Shown: positions 1-8,482 of the stretch, one piece after another | How the letters are laid out: each line of letters begins with the position of its first letter | How positions within the stretch are numbered: position 1 is the stretch's first letter | From: Prevotella sp. KH2C16 | GTDB lineage: Bacteria; Bacteroidota; Bacteroidia; Bacteroidales; Bacteroidaceae | DNA: 64,000 nucleotides | Direction of reading: 5' to 3' | NCBI RefSeq assembly: GCF_900113305.1 | Contig: NZ_FOOW01000011.1 | Span: 24,826-88,825, forward strand | Notes under the pieces: model-generated | Told to the model about the DNA's origin: nothing | Seen by the model: the letters and a program-made list of their open reading frames with translations, nothing else | Databases searched by the model: none | Made by a program: the position numbers and the translations under genes

Positions 1-300
1 GTGCCCCGACATCCGGAACCACAGGATGAGCGCCACGATGATGAAAACGAACGCCACTTGCTGAACGCCCACCCACAGATGCCACTTCACGGGGACGAGT
101 TTCCTGAAGTCGACCTTGCAGAATGTAACAAAGAGGATGAGGAACATGAAGAGCGGCAGTATCTGGTCGCAGATAGGGGAGAAGAAGGTGGCGGCACCGT
201 CGAGGGCCGGGGTGAAGGCAAAAACAAAATAGATGAGGCTTCCGGAGAGCATGGCTACAGGGAGAGTCCAGTCTTTCAGAAATCGGATAAATGCTGTCAT
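1..300 (-). CDS. Membrane transporter, BASS-like (partial, N-terminal 100 residues)
   Basis: A minus-strand reading frame starts at an ATG (298-300) and stays open to the window edge, so only the first 100 residues are present. The protein starts MTAFIRFLKDWTLPVAM and has at least three hydrophobic segments (roughly residues 13-30, 42-62 and 78-95) separated by short polar loops, including a CKVDFRKL loop. This pattern resembles the N-terminus of bile acid:sodium symporter-like transporters of Bacteroidetes. It lies downstream of trpS on the same strand, with a 111-bp gap. That it is a membrane protein is clear; the family is a tentative recognition and the substrate is unknown. Confidence 0.6.
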   Translation of the reverse strand, partial: MTAFIRFLKDWTLPVAMLSGSLIYFVFAFTPALDGAATFFSPICDQILPLFMFLILFVTFCKVDFRKLVPVKWHLWVGVQQVAFVFIIVALILWFRMSGH

Positions 301-411
301 ACGATGAAGATTTTCATTGCAAAGATACGAAAATACTGGGAATGACGAAAAAATCCGCCCCTTTAAAAGGTGGATTTTCTGGATTCGTGCTCTTCTGAAC
401 ACCCGTACGGG

Positions 412-1500
412 TTAGTCTTTCTTGAACTTTTCAGCCTGCTGGCGGATGAGTTCTGTGTCGTCGAAGTAATTGATGCGCATGGCCGCGCGTACCTCGTCCA
501 TGGTCTTGGCGGCCGTTTCGCGGGCAGCGTCAGAGCCCTTTCTGAGGATATTGAATATTTCTGGAATGTCTTGCTCATACTGGTGGCGGCGCTCCCGGAT
601 AGGATCGAGCATGCGGTTGATGACATTGTTCAGGAGCTTCTTGCACTTCATGTCGCCGATGCCGCCGGCCGTATAGGCAGCCTTGAGTTCTTCGAGGTTG
701 TGGAACTCGGGCCAGAAGTCGGCAAAGTCCTGGTCGGTGGAGAAGGCGTCAAGGTAGGTAAACACAGCGTTTCCTTCCAGATGACCAGGGTCGCTGACAT
801 TGATGTGGGTAGGATCGGTGTACATGGAGCGTACTTTCTGCCATACGGTGTCGGCATCATCGCTCAGATAGATGCAGTTGCCGAGGCTCTTGCTCATTTT
901 TTCCTTGCCGTCGGTGCCGGGCAGACGACGGGCAGTGGCATTCTCGGGGAGCATGATGTTGGGCTCTACGAGTACTTCCGCATATGTCTGATTGAAGCGG
1001 CGTACGAGTTCCCGGGTCAGTTCCAGCATGGGTTCCTGGTCTTCTCCGGCAGGCACGGTGGTAGCCTTGAAGGCTGCGATGTCGGCCGCCTGTGAAACGG
1101 GATAGCAGAAGAAGCCCAGCGGGATGTTGGCTTCGAAGTTGCGCATCTTGATTTCGGTCTTTACCGTCGGATTGCGCTGTACGCGCGACACGCTGACGAG
1201 ATTCATCAGATAGGTGGTGAGCTCGGCCAGTTCCGGTATCTGGCTTTGGACATAGAGTGTGCATTTGTCCGGATCAAGGCCGGCAGAAAGGTAGTCGAGA
1301 GCTACCTCGACCATGTTCTGGCGAATCTTCTCGGGGTCGTCGGCGTTATCTGTGAGGGCCTGTACATCGGCCATGAATACGAACATGCGGTCGTAGTCTC
1401 CCTCGTCTTGGAGCTGTACTCGGCGGCGCAGGGAGCCTACATAGTGTCCCAGGTGGAGCTTGCCGGTTGGGCGATCACCTGTCAAAATGATTTTTCCCAT
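412..1500 (-). CDS. trpS: Tryptophan--tRNA ligase
   Basis: Cytoplasmic class I aminoacyl-tRNA synthetase that charges tRNA-Trp with tryptophan using ATP. The 362-residue protein has the HIGH-type signature HLGH at residues 16-19, inside GKLHLGHYVGS, and a textbook KMSKS loop at 201-205. Length and motif spacing fit the bacterial TrpS family. The ATG start places the HIGH motif at the usual distance from the N-terminus. It is the last complete gene of a minus-strand housekeeping run and follows rseP with a gap of about 50 bp, so it could be co-transcribed or have its own promoter. Confidence 0.97.
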   Translation of the reverse strand: MGKIILTGDRPTGKLHLGHYVGSLRRRVQLQDEGDYDRMFVFMADVQALTDNADDPEKIRQNMVEVALDYLSAGLDPDKCTLYVQSQIPELAELTTYLMNLVSVSRVQRNPTVKTEIKMRNFEANIPLGFFCYPVSQAADIAAFKATTVPAGEDQEPMLELTRELVRRFNQTYAEVLVEPNIMLPENATARRLPGTDGKEKMSKSLGNCIYLSDDADTVWQKVRSMYTDPTHINVSDPGHLEGNAVFTYLDAFSTDQDFADFWPEFHNLEELKAAYTAGGIGDMKCKKLLNNVINRMLDPIRERRHQYEQDIPEIFNILRKGSDAARETAAKTMDEVRAAMRINYFDDTELIRQQAEKFKKD

Positions 1501-1553
1501 TTTCTTTTAGTGTCTTTTCTTGTTTTTGTTTTTAATAGTTCTTGTTATCGTCT

Positions 1554-2945
1554 TTACATTACACCAATCCACCTTAATATGTCATTGAGGTTTGCCACCA
1601 CCATGAGCAGGAGCAGGATGCTGATGCCGATATACTCGGCGCGGATCATGAAAGTCTCCGATGGCTTGCGTCCCGTTATCATCTCGTAGAGCAAAAAGAG
1701 TACATGACCTCCGTCAAGGGCTGGGATGGGCAGGATGTTCATAAAGGCGAGGATGATGCTGAGGAAGGCTGTCATGAGCCAGAACATGTGCCAGTCCCAT
1801 GTGGGAGGAAAGAGGCTGCCGATGGCACCGAAGCCTCCAAGCGACTTGGCACCGTCGGCCGAGAACACATATTGCAGGTCGCTGACATAGCCGCCGAGTA
1901 CATGGACGCCGTATTTGATGCCGGCCGGGAAGCTCTCGAAGAATCCGTAGTCTTTCTGGACAGGCTTGTAGTAGCTGTAGATGGAGGTCATCTGCGTGCC
2001 CATCATCAGGTCAGGGGTGAGGACAATGCCTGCGGAATCGGGCGTGGAAGCGCCTTTACGCTGGAAGACGACGGATGTCGTGCGGATGGCAAGGCTGTCC
2101 TGGTGGGTCTCGGCGGCGGTCATGGCATCCCGTAGCCGTCCTACTTCGTCCTGGTATTCGTTCCAGGAATCAATGGCTTTACCCCCTATGGCAAGCACTT
2201 TATCTCCTTTCTTCATCCCCAATTTGGCGGCAGGAGAGCCGGGCAGCACGCTGTCTATGTCGGCCGGAAGATAGGGGCGGACGAACTGGGGAGTAACCTT
2301 CAGCATGCCGAGTAGATTCAGATCGCCCGGCAAGTTGAGGCTCATCTTCTTGCCGCCGCGTATGATGTCAGCCCGCTTTGCCGATGCCAAGTCCCTGTAG
2401 AGGTCGGCATTGAAGTCTTTGAACTCTCCTTGATCCGTTCCCAAAAGGATGTCTCCGTCCTTGAAGCCAAGGGCCTTTGCCTCGCTGTTGAACTTCATTC
2501 CCAGGGTCATATCCTTTACTTGGATATAGCTTTCACCCCAATGGAAGAGCACCATGGAGTAGATGAAGAGGGCAAGGAGGAAGTTGACGAGCACGCCGCC
2601 AATCATGATGAGCAGTCGCTGCCATGTGGGTTTGGATCGGAACTCCCAAGGTTCGGCCGGCTTTTTCATTTGCTCGGTGTCGAAACTCTCGTCTATCATG
2701 CCGGCTATCTTGCAGTATCCGCCCAGCGGAAGCCAGCCTATTCCGTATTCAGTATCGCTGTTCCTGGGTTTGAAATGGAACAGGCTACCGTTCCATTTGC
2801 CGATTCCGATATCGAAGAACATGAAGAATTTCTCAACTCTCACACCGAAGAGCTTGGAGAAAAACATGTGCCCGCCCTCGTGGAGGAGCACCAGTAAGGA
2901 GATTGCCAGTAGGAACTGGAGCAGTCTGATCAAAAAAACTTCCAT
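1554..2945 (-). CDS. rseP: RIP zinc metalloprotease RseP (site-2 protease)
   Basis: Inner-membrane site-2 protease that cleaves transmembrane segments of substrates such as anti-sigma factors. The 463-residue protein has the zinc motif HEGGH at residues 22-26 in its first membrane helix and the third zinc ligand in an LDG motif (Asp 411) within NILPIPALDGGH. Between them are two stretches that read as PDZ domains; the second contains SVLPGSPAAKLGMKKGDKV. The C-terminal residues are hydrophobic membrane segments. It follows dxr by 20 bp on the same strand, a neighbourhood common in bacteria. The membrane substrate here cannot be told from sequence; the ECF/anti-sigma pair at 34.5 kb is one possible client. 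Confidence 0.95.
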   Translation of the reverse strand: MEVFLIRLLQFLLAISLLVLLHEGGHMFFSKLFGVRVEKFFMFFDIGIGKWNGSLFHFKPRNSDTEYGIGWLPLGGYCKIAGMIDESFDTEQMKKPAEPWEFRSKPTWQRLLIMIGGVLVNFLLALFIYSMVLFHWGESYIQVKDMTLGMKFNSEAKALGFKDGDILLGTDQGEFKDFNADLYRDLASAKRADIIRGGKKMSLNLPGDLNLLGMLKVTPQFVRPYLPADIDSVLPGSPAAKLGMKKGDKVLAIGGKAIDSWNEYQDEVGRLRDAMTAAETHQDSLAIRTTSVVFQRKGASTPDSAGIVLTPDLMMGTQMTSIYSYYKPVQKDYGFFESFPAGIKYGVHVLGGYVSDLQYVFSADGAKSLGGFGAIGSLFPPTWDWHMFWLMTAFLSIILAFMNILPIPALDGGHVLFLLYEMITGRKPSETFMIRAEYIGISILLLLMVVANLNDILRWIGVM

Positions 2946-2965
2946 CTGTTATGTTGGGTTTTACT

Positions 2966-4126
2966 TTATTTATAGTTGTTCATTAATTCTCTCGCGATAC
3001 GGCGCGCCTCGGCATCCGTCTGCACATAGACATCGTAGTCGGGACTGGCGTCGAAGGTGGCCTTGGCCATGGTCTGCTCAATAATCCGTCCCATCCCGAG
3101 GAAGGAGCACCTGCCACGGCGGAATCCCTCGTTTACTATTTCGTTGGCAGCATTCACGATGCACGGCATGTTGCCGCCCTGCCTGATGGCCTCGAAGGCC
3201 AACGCAAGGCACTGGAACCTCTCAAGATCGGGCTCGAAGAACTCGAGCCTGTGTTTGAAGAGGTCGAGGCGTTCGCCGTCAAGCGGCAGTCTCTTGGGAA
3301 AGGAGAAGGCATATTGGATGGGCAGACGCATGTCCGGGACGCCAAGTTGTGCCTTTACCGAGCCGTCGGCGAACTGTACGGCACTATGGATGATGCTCTG
3401 CGGGTGGATCAGAACTTGTATCCTGTCGGCCGGGACACCGAAGAGCCACTTGGCTTCTATCACCTCGAAGCCTTTGTTCATCAGCGACGCGGAGTCTATG
3501 GTAATCTTTGCGCCCATGTCCCAGGTAGGGTGCTTGAGGGCGTCTGCTGCTGTTACGCTCTTCAGCTGGTCGTCGCTGAACAGTCTGAAAGGCCCTCCGG
3601 AACAGGTGAGGAGTATCTTGTCTATCTCATTTTCGTCCTCGCCCACGAGGCTTTGGAATATGGCCGAGTGCTCGGAATCCACGGGCAGGATGGGGGCATG
3701 GTACTGTGTTGCCAGATTGCGGATGAGTTCTCCTGCCACCACAAGGGTTTCCTTGTTGGCCAGACATATCTTCTTGCGTGCCTTGATGGCGTGAATCGTA
3801 GGGGCGAGACCGGCAAATCCCACCATGGCGGTAAGCACCATGTCTATCGGCTCGGCCTCTACAATCTGGCAGAGGGCATCCTTTCCGGCATAGACCTTTA
3901 TGTCAGGCTGGTCGGAAAGCAGCTGCGAGAGTTCCTCATAGCGGTCCTCGTTGGCGATGACCACGGCTGCGGGATGAAACCTGCGTGCCTGTTCGGCCAG
4001 CTCCTCGACCCGGTTGTTGGCGGTCAGGGCATAGACCTCATAGAGGTCAGGGTGCTGCAGGATGACATCGAGTGCCTGAGTGCCTATCGAGCCGGTGCTT
4101 CCGAGTATGCAAATTTGCTTCTTCAT
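2966..4126 (-). CDS. dxr: 1-deoxy-D-xylulose-5-phosphate reductoisomerase
   Basis: Second enzyme of the MEP isoprenoid pathway; it converts DXP to 2-C-methyl-erythritol 4-phosphate using NADPH. The 386-residue protein begins with the nucleotide-binding loop GSTGSIG (residues 9-15). Its PVDSEHSA segment puts the metal-binding Asp and Glu at residues 150 and 152, matching the E. coli numbering. The catalytic-loop region and C-terminal four-helix domain are full length. It is followed 20 bp downstream by rseP and preceded 9 bp upstream by rimM. Two further MEP enzymes, IspF and IspD, are encoded elsewhere in the window. Confidence 0.97.
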   Translation of the reverse strand: MKKQICILGSTGSIGTQALDVILQHPDLYEVYALTANNRVEELAEQARRFHPAAVVIANEDRYEELSQLLSDQPDIKVYAGKDALCQIVEAEPIDMVLTAMVGFAGLAPTIHAIKARKKICLANKETLVVAGELIRNLATQYHAPILPVDSEHSAIFQSLVGEDENEIDKILLTCSGGPFRLFSDDQLKSVTAADALKHPTWDMGAKITIDSASLMNKGFEVIEAKWLFGVPADRIQVLIHPQSIIHSAVQFADGSVKAQLGVPDMRLPIQYAFSFPKRLPLDGERLDLFKHRLEFFEPDLERFQCLALAFEAIRQGGNMPCIVNAANEIVNEGFRRGRCSFLGMGRIIEQTMAKATFDASPDYDVYVQTDAEARRIARELMNNYK

Positions 4127-4135
4127 TCTTGTCGG

Positions 4136-4657
4136 TTATAAATCTAAAATGCCCTCAGGCAGATTGATTTTGATTTCTTTTCTTTCTTTGTCGATGTTCT
4201 GGATGAGGTCTTCGCTGGCAGGAATCAGCAGCTCCTTTTGGCCTGCGGTCATCACTTCGAAAAGGATATTGAGGGTGGAATCGTCCACATTCGTAATTTC
4301 CCCGATGGTTTTTCCCGTGTTTGTGTCCACGAGTTGGTAGCCTGCAATCTCACTCCAGGATACCTCTTGCTCGTCTCTCTCTGACAATTTACGGGGAAAG
4401 AAGACCTTGCATCCGGTAAGTTGTCGCGCCTGTTCCTGCGTCTCTATGTCGCAGAACTTTACCAAGGCGGTAGCATTTCCATGGAAGCGATATGCCTCGA
4501 TGAAGAACGGGACGAGGATGCCGTCGACCTCGAGAACAAGATAATCGGCATCTGTCCGGTCGAAAATGTCGTCATCGAAGAGGAAGTTTATCTCTCCCTT
4601 CACGCCGTGCGGCTTGCCTAACTTACCTATCTTGAAGACTTCTTCCTGCTTGATCAT
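4136..4657 (-). CDS. rimM: Ribosome maturation factor RimM
   Basis: Assists maturation of the head of the 30S subunit and binds ribosomal protein S19. The 173-residue protein has the N-terminal RimM signature (KIGKLGKPHGVKGEI, from about residue 10) and a C-terminal PRC-barrel region containing LVDTNTGKTIGEI. Length is normal for the family. Its ATG overlaps the murA stop codon in a TGATG arrangement, so the two are very probably translationally coupled, and dxr follows after 9 bp. In many bacteria rimM sits with rpsP and trmD; here it lies between cell-wall and isoprenoid genes instead. Confidence 0.93.
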   Translation of the reverse strand: MIKQEEVFKIGKLGKPHGVKGEINFLFDDDIFDRTDADYLVLEVDGILVPFFIEAYRFHGNATALVKFCDIETQEQARQLTGCKVFFPRKLSERDEQEVSWSEIAGYQLVDTNTGKTIGEITNVDDSTLNILFEVMTAGQKELLIPASEDLIQNIDKERKEIKINLPEGILDL

Positions 4658-5967
4658 CAGCTTTCTACGCGTTTGATGTTGGCTCCGAGCTTGTTCAGCC
4701 GGCCCTCGATGTTCTCGTATCCACGGTCGATTTGCGCTATATTGTCGATGCGGCTGGTGCCGTTGGCACTCATGGCAGCTATCAGGAGGGCGATTCCGGC
4801 GCGGATATCCGGGCTCGTCATACGCCCTGCGCGGAGGCGGAGCTTATGGTCGTGTCCGATGACGACGGCTCTGTGGGGGTCGCAAAGGATAATCTGTGCA
4901 CCCATGTCGATGAGTTTGTCGACGAAAAAGAGCCGGCTTTCAAACATCTTCTGATGGAAGAGCACGCTCCCGCGGCATTGTGTAGCCACCACGATGAGCA
5001 CCGACAGCAGGTCGGGAGTCAGTCCCGGCCACGGCGCATCGGCAAGAGTCATAATGGAACCGTCGATAAACGAGTCGACTACATAATGCTGTTGTTTGGG
5101 GATAATGAGGTCGTCGCCCTCTGCTTTCATCTTTACTCCCAGTCTGCGGAAAGCCTCCGGGATAATCCCGAGGTTATGTAGGGCGACATGCTTGATACGC
5201 ACTCCGTCGCCCACCATGGCCGCCATGCCGATGAAGGAGCCGACCTCAATCATGTCGGGAAGTACCGTGTGGGTTGCTCCATGCAGCTCTTTTACGCCGA
5301 TAATGGTCAGCAGATTGCTCCCGATGCCGCTGATTTCAGCCCCCATGGCGTTCAGCAGGTGGCATAACTGCTGTATATAAGGCTCGCAGGCGGCGTTGTA
5401 GATGGTCGTGGTGCCGTCGGCCATGACAGCGGTCATGATGATATTGGCCGTTCCGGTTACCGAGGCCTCGTCGAGAAGCATGTAACAACCCTTGAGCTTT
5501 TTGGCTTGGATTTCAAAGACATTGCGCTCCTCGATGTGCACGAACTTAGCTCCCAGATGCTTGAAACCCAGGAAATGGGTGTCCAGGCGCCGTCTCCCGA
5601 TCTTGTCGCCGCCGGGTTGTGCGACGGTGGCTTTTCCGAATCGTCCCAGAAGAGGCCCTATCATGAGCACGGAACCGCGAAGGGAAGCACACTTCCTGAC
5701 AAACTCGTCGCTTGCCAGATAGTCCAGATTCAACTCCTTTGCCTGAAAGGTGAAGTCGTTGCGGGCATTCTTCTTGACGCCCACCCCGATGTCCTTGAGC
5801 AACTGGATGAGGTTATTCACATCCAGAATGTCGGGTATGTTCTTGATTCTTACCGGTTCTGCCGTCAGCAGACAGGCACAAATCACCTCAAGAGCCTCGT
5901 TCTTGGCACCCTGTGGAACAATCTCCCCTTTCAGGGGATGGCCGCCTTCTATGATGAATGACTCCAT
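4657..5967 (-). CDS. murA: UDP-N-acetylglucosamine 1-carboxyvinyltransferase (Asp-type, predicted fosfomycin-insensitive)
   Basis: First committed cytoplasmic step of peptidoglycan synthesis: transfers enolpyruvate from PEP to UDP-GlcNAc. The 436-residue protein has the EPT fold hallmarks, including the N-terminal PQGAKNEAL region and a glycine-rich active-site loop. In E. coli that loop reads PGGC (Cys115), and the Cys is what fosfomycin alkylates. Here the loop reads PGGDKIGRR, with Asp at residue 121. The same Cys-to-Asp change is known in Chlamydia and Mycobacterium MurA, where it gives intrinsic fosfomycin resistance. DUF4290 precedes it by 9 bp and rimM overlaps its stop codon. Function is confident; resistance is inferred. 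Confidence 0.96.
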   Translation of the reverse strand: MESFIIEGGHPLKGEIVPQGAKNEALEVICACLLTAEPVRIKNIPDILDVNNLIQLLKDIGVGVKKNARNDFTFQAKELNLDYLASDEFVRKCASLRGSVLMIGPLLGRFGKATVAQPGGDKIGRRRLDTHFLGFKHLGAKFVHIEERNVFEIQAKKLKGCYMLLDEASVTGTANIIMTAVMADGTTTIYNAACEPYIQQLCHLLNAMGAEISGIGSNLLTIIGVKELHGATHTVLPDMIEVGSFIGMAAMVGDGVRIKHVALHNLGIIPEAFRRLGVKMKAEGDDLIIPKQQHYVVDSFIDGSIMTLADAPWPGLTPDLLSVLIVVATQCRGSVLFHQKMFESRLFFVDKLIDMGAQIILCDPHRAVVIGHDHKLRLRAGRMTSPDIRAGIALLIAAMSANGTSRIDNIAQIDRGYENIEGRLNKLGANIKRVES

Positions 5968-5976
5968 AAGCCAATG

Positions 5977-6576
5977 TTATTTTTTCTTCTTTTTCTTGCC
6001 GTTGTCGTCCGTCCGGGGGGCGATTTTATCAAAGGTGAAATTGTCCAAGTCGAGCTGCACCTTGCCGTCAGTATAGTTGGCGAGGTCCGAGGCTACCTTC
6101 TCGTTGTCGGCAGAACCATGGCTCCACTGGTAGAGGTTGCGCTTCATCTGGTTGGCCGTGAGGGCTATCAGCTCGTCGCGCTCTTCTCCCGGTTCCATGG
6201 TTTTGAGCTTCTCGAAGAGTTCGAAAATCATCTTTCCGTAGTGCTTGACCGGTATCTGAGCCATGGGATATTCCATCGGGGCAGGCTTCTTGCTGATAAC
6301 CTTGGCTCCGGAGATATCTACCGGCCAGTCGATATCAAGCTTGAAGTCGCTCATGATGGCGAGGTTGTCCCAGAGCTTTTGTTTCAAATCTCCGTTCTCG
6401 CGGTTCTGCGGAAACATACGGCTCATGATGGCGATGATGGTCTCGGCACACCTCTGGCGCTCTTCCTTGTCCTCCAGACCTGTGCAGTAGTTTACCATGT
6501 TCTGCAGCTCGCGCCCGTATTCAGGCAGCACGAGCTTCTCCCTTTGTGTATTATAGTCTAATCCTTCTATGTTCAT
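5977..6576 (-). CDS. DUF4290 family protein
   Basis: A 199-residue soluble protein beginning MNIEGLDYNTQREKLVLPEY and ending in a run of six lysines. It matches my recollection of the DUF4290 family, found almost only in Bacteroidetes and of unknown function. It has no signal peptide and no membrane segment; the composition suggests a helical cytoplasmic protein. The neighbourhood is tight: tsaB ends 2 bp upstream and murA begins 9 bp downstream. This suggests co-expression with tRNA modification and cell-wall precursor synthesis, but gives no defined role. The basic tail could bind nucleic acid, which is speculation. Confidence 0.85.
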   Translation of the reverse strand: MNIEGLDYNTQREKLVLPEYGRELQNMVNYCTGLEDKEERQRCAETIIAIMSRMFPQNRENGDLKQKLWDNLAIMSDFKLDIDWPVDISGAKVISKKPAPMEYPMAQIPVKHYGKMIFELFEKLKTMEPGEERDELIALTANQMKRNLYQWSHGSADNEKVASDLANYTDGKVQLDLDNFTFDKIAPRTDDNGKKKKKK

Positions 6577-6578
6577 TT

Positions 6579-7271
6579 TTATAGTAATTTCTTGGGTTTC
6601 TTTGCTACGAAGTCTTTCAGGTACATCGGCACGAAGTAGGCCACATCCTCAAACTTCCGCACGGCAATTCTCTTTTCGGCCAGCGGAAACATGTTCTTTG
6701 CCAGCGGTTCGATACCTTTTATCAGGTGGGCGTTAGGGTGATTGATGACCTCCATGCACTTCTCGGCTCCGTTTCCGAAGAAATAGACCGGATGCTCATC
6801 GAGGAACTTCTTGTAGGTATCGGCCTCCACGATGTCTGCCTGTATCTCGCGTACCTCCTTCAGGGAACGGTCGAATACCTGGGCATATACTTCCATCCTA
6901 CGGGCATCCAGCATCGGGCAGAGCAGGGCATCCTCTTCCTCTATCAATTCGCGCAGCAGGACGGGCACGCAGAGCAGTTCCAGAGTCGGCACGGCCACCA
7001 GTTTCAGGTTGCGCCCGTAGCAGATGCCCTTGGCCATGGAGGTTCCGATGCGCAGCCCGGTATAGCTTCCGGGACCGCTGCTGACGGCCACATAGTCCAC
7101 AGGAACGGCATGGTCGTCAATGAACGACAGCGCCTCGTCCACAAAGCTGCCAAGCTGCTCGTTGTGGTTAGGTCCCGTGCGGTCTTCTTTCTCAAAGACA
7201 CAGGCGGAGTCGACGCTGACAGCCACGGAGCAGATGTTGGTGCTTGTTTCGATGTTTAATATACAAGACAT
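6579..7271 (-). CDS. tsaB: tRNA threonylcarbamoyladenosine biosynthesis protein TsaB
   Basis: Partner of TsaD and TsaE in making the t6A37 modification of ANN-decoding tRNAs. The 230-residue protein has the ASKHA-fold opening LNIETSTNICSVAV and the conserved VSSGPGSYTGLRIG segment near residues 64-77, both diagnostic for TsaB. It lacks the metal-binding HxxxH of the catalytic paralogue TsaD, as expected. It is the first gene of the minus-strand run and faces yicC across a 110-bp divergent promoter region. Confidence 0.94.
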   Translation of the reverse strand: MSCILNIETSTNICSVAVSVDSACVFEKEDRTGPNHNEQLGSFVDEALSFIDDHAVPVDYVAVSSGPGSYTGLRIGTSMAKGICYGRNLKLVAVPTLELLCVPVLLRELIEEEDALLCPMLDARRMEVYAQVFDRSLKEVREIQADIVEADTYKKFLDEHPVYFFGNGAEKCMEVINHPNAHLIKGIEPLAKNMFPLAEKRIAVRKFEDVAYFVPMYLKDFVAKKPKKLL

Positions 7272-7296
7272 AATTATATTTTGGCTCTATTAAAGT

Positions 7297-7305
7297 GCAA
7301 ATTTA
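7297..7305 (-). promoter_or_regulatory. Candidate -7 element for the tsaB operon
   Basis: On the minus strand this reads TAAATTTGC, matching the Bacteroidetes -7 consensus TAnnTTTG, 26 bp upstream of the tsaB ATG. A TTTG lies further upstream (7318-7321), but spacing to it is shorter than the usual 19-20 bp, so the -33 assignment is unsure. Confidence 0.5.
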
Positions 7306-7349
7306 CTCTTTTTTCTGCAAATAAGCTCCCCTTTGTCCCGTATTTTTTG

Positions 7350-7358
7350 TATTTTTGC
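7350..7358 (+). promoter_or_regulatory. Candidate -7 element for yicC
   Basis: TATTTTTGC matches TAnnTTTG and sits 25 bp upstream of the chosen yicC ATG at 7383, diverging from the tsaB promoter. Transcription from here would start inside the upstream extension of the reading frame, which supports the 7383 start over an earlier one. Confidence 0.55.
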
Positions 7359-7382
7359 CGAAAATATAAGATTTCACAGCCT

Positions 7383-8258
7383 ATGATACAATCGATGACA
7401 GGTTACGGGAAAGCGGTCGTAACCTACAAGCACAAGAAGATTAATGTTGAGATAAAATCACTGAACAGCAAGGCGATAGACCTCTCCACCCGCATCGCTC
7501 CCCTCTATCGGGAGAAGGAAATGGAGATTCGCAAGATGCTCGTCAAAGCCCTTGAAAGGGGAAAGATTGACTTCGCCATCTGGACGGAGCAGGATGCGGA
7601 CAGCGAGGCGACTCCTATCAACGCGGCTCTTGTTGAGAATTATTACCATCAGATTAAGTCTATAGCTGCCCAGACGGGTATTCCCGAGCCTCAGGACTGG
7701 TTCTATGCCTTGTTGCGGTTGCCGGATGTAACCAGCAATACGGTGGCAGAGGAGCTTGAAGAGGAGGAATGGCAGGCTGCCGAACAGGCCATCAACCAGG
7801 CGCTTGAGAACATCATTGCCTATCGCAGACAGGAGGGGGCGGCCCTCGAAAAGAAGTTCAACGAGAAGGTGGACAACATTGAGCGGCTCCTTGCGAGCAT
7901 CGAACCTTACGAGCAGGAGCGGGTTCCGAAGATCAAGGCGCAGATTCTGAAGGGTCTGGAACAGATTCCGGAGGCCGACTATAGCCAGAACCGACTGGAG
8001 CAGGAACTCATCTATTATATCGAGAAACTCGATATTAGCGAGGAGAAGCAGCGCCTGACCAACCACCTGAAGTACTTCCGTGAAACCATGGCCGAGAGTC
8101 ATCCGAACGGCAAGAAACTCGGGTTCATCGCCCAGGAGATGGGCAGGGAAATCAACACCACGGGCTCAAAGAGCAACAATGCACAGATGCAGAACATCGT
8201 GGTGCAGATGAAAGACGAACTGGAACAGATCAAGGAACAGGTGCTGAATGCGCTGTAG
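7383..8258 (+). CDS. yicC: YicC family endoribonuclease
   Basis: YicC/YloC proteins are stress-associated endoribonucleases reported to promote degradation of some small RNAs. The protein is 291 residues from the ATG at 7383. It starts with the invariant MIQSMTGYGKA and ends with the DUF1732-type C-terminus containing GKKLGFIAQEMGREINT and a run near MKDELEQIKEQVLNAL. The reading frame extends about 34 codons further upstream, but that part crosses the promoter, so the family-typical start was chosen. It is followed by a tandem-repeat region and the DUF559-gmk gene; yicC next to gmk is a widespread bacterial arrangement. Confidence 0.94.
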   Translation: MIQSMTGYGKAVVTYKHKKINVEIKSLNSKAIDLSTRIAPLYREKEMEIRKMLVKALERGKIDFAIWTEQDADSEATPINAALVENYYHQIKSIAAQTGIPEPQDWFYALLRLPDVTSNTVAEELEEEEWQAAEQAINQALENIIAYRRQEGAALEKKFNEKVDNIERLLASIEPYEQERVPKIKAQILKGLEQIPEADYSQNRLEQELIYYIEKLDISEEKQRLTNHLKYFRETMAESHPNGKKLGFIAQEMGREINTTGSKSNNAQMQNIVVQMKDELEQIKEQVLNAL

Positions 8259-8287
8259 GAAACCTCTCCCGGCCCTTCTAAAACCCA

Positions 8288-8460
8288 CCCCGGCCCTCCC
8301 GAAGGGAGGGAGAACGAAACTCTCAATAGGTTCCTAACTTGCTTGAGAAGGAGAACATGAGTCCTCAATGAACCGCTCTGACCTCCCCAAGGGAGGGAAA
8401 ACGAAGTTCTCAATATCCACCCGAACCTCCTTAAGAGAAGGGAATTTAGCTCTCTTCAAT
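8288..8460 (+). repeat. About four degenerate ~43-bp tandem units between yicC and gmk
   Basis: The 224-bp gap after yicC is filled by units of roughly 39-44 bp (about 8288-8330, 8331-8373, 8374-8416, 8417-8460). Each has a GC palindrome of the CCTCCC/GGGAGG type followed by a segment ending in CTCAAT. The best palindromic copies are CCCTCCCGAAGGGAGGG and CCTCCCCAAGGGAGGG. Related words recur inside the gmk reading frame and at the gmk/nadD junction, so this is one short repeat family found three times within 1.6 kb. Confidence 0.8.
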
Positions 8461-8482
8461 CGTGAAAATGGGATGATGAAAG

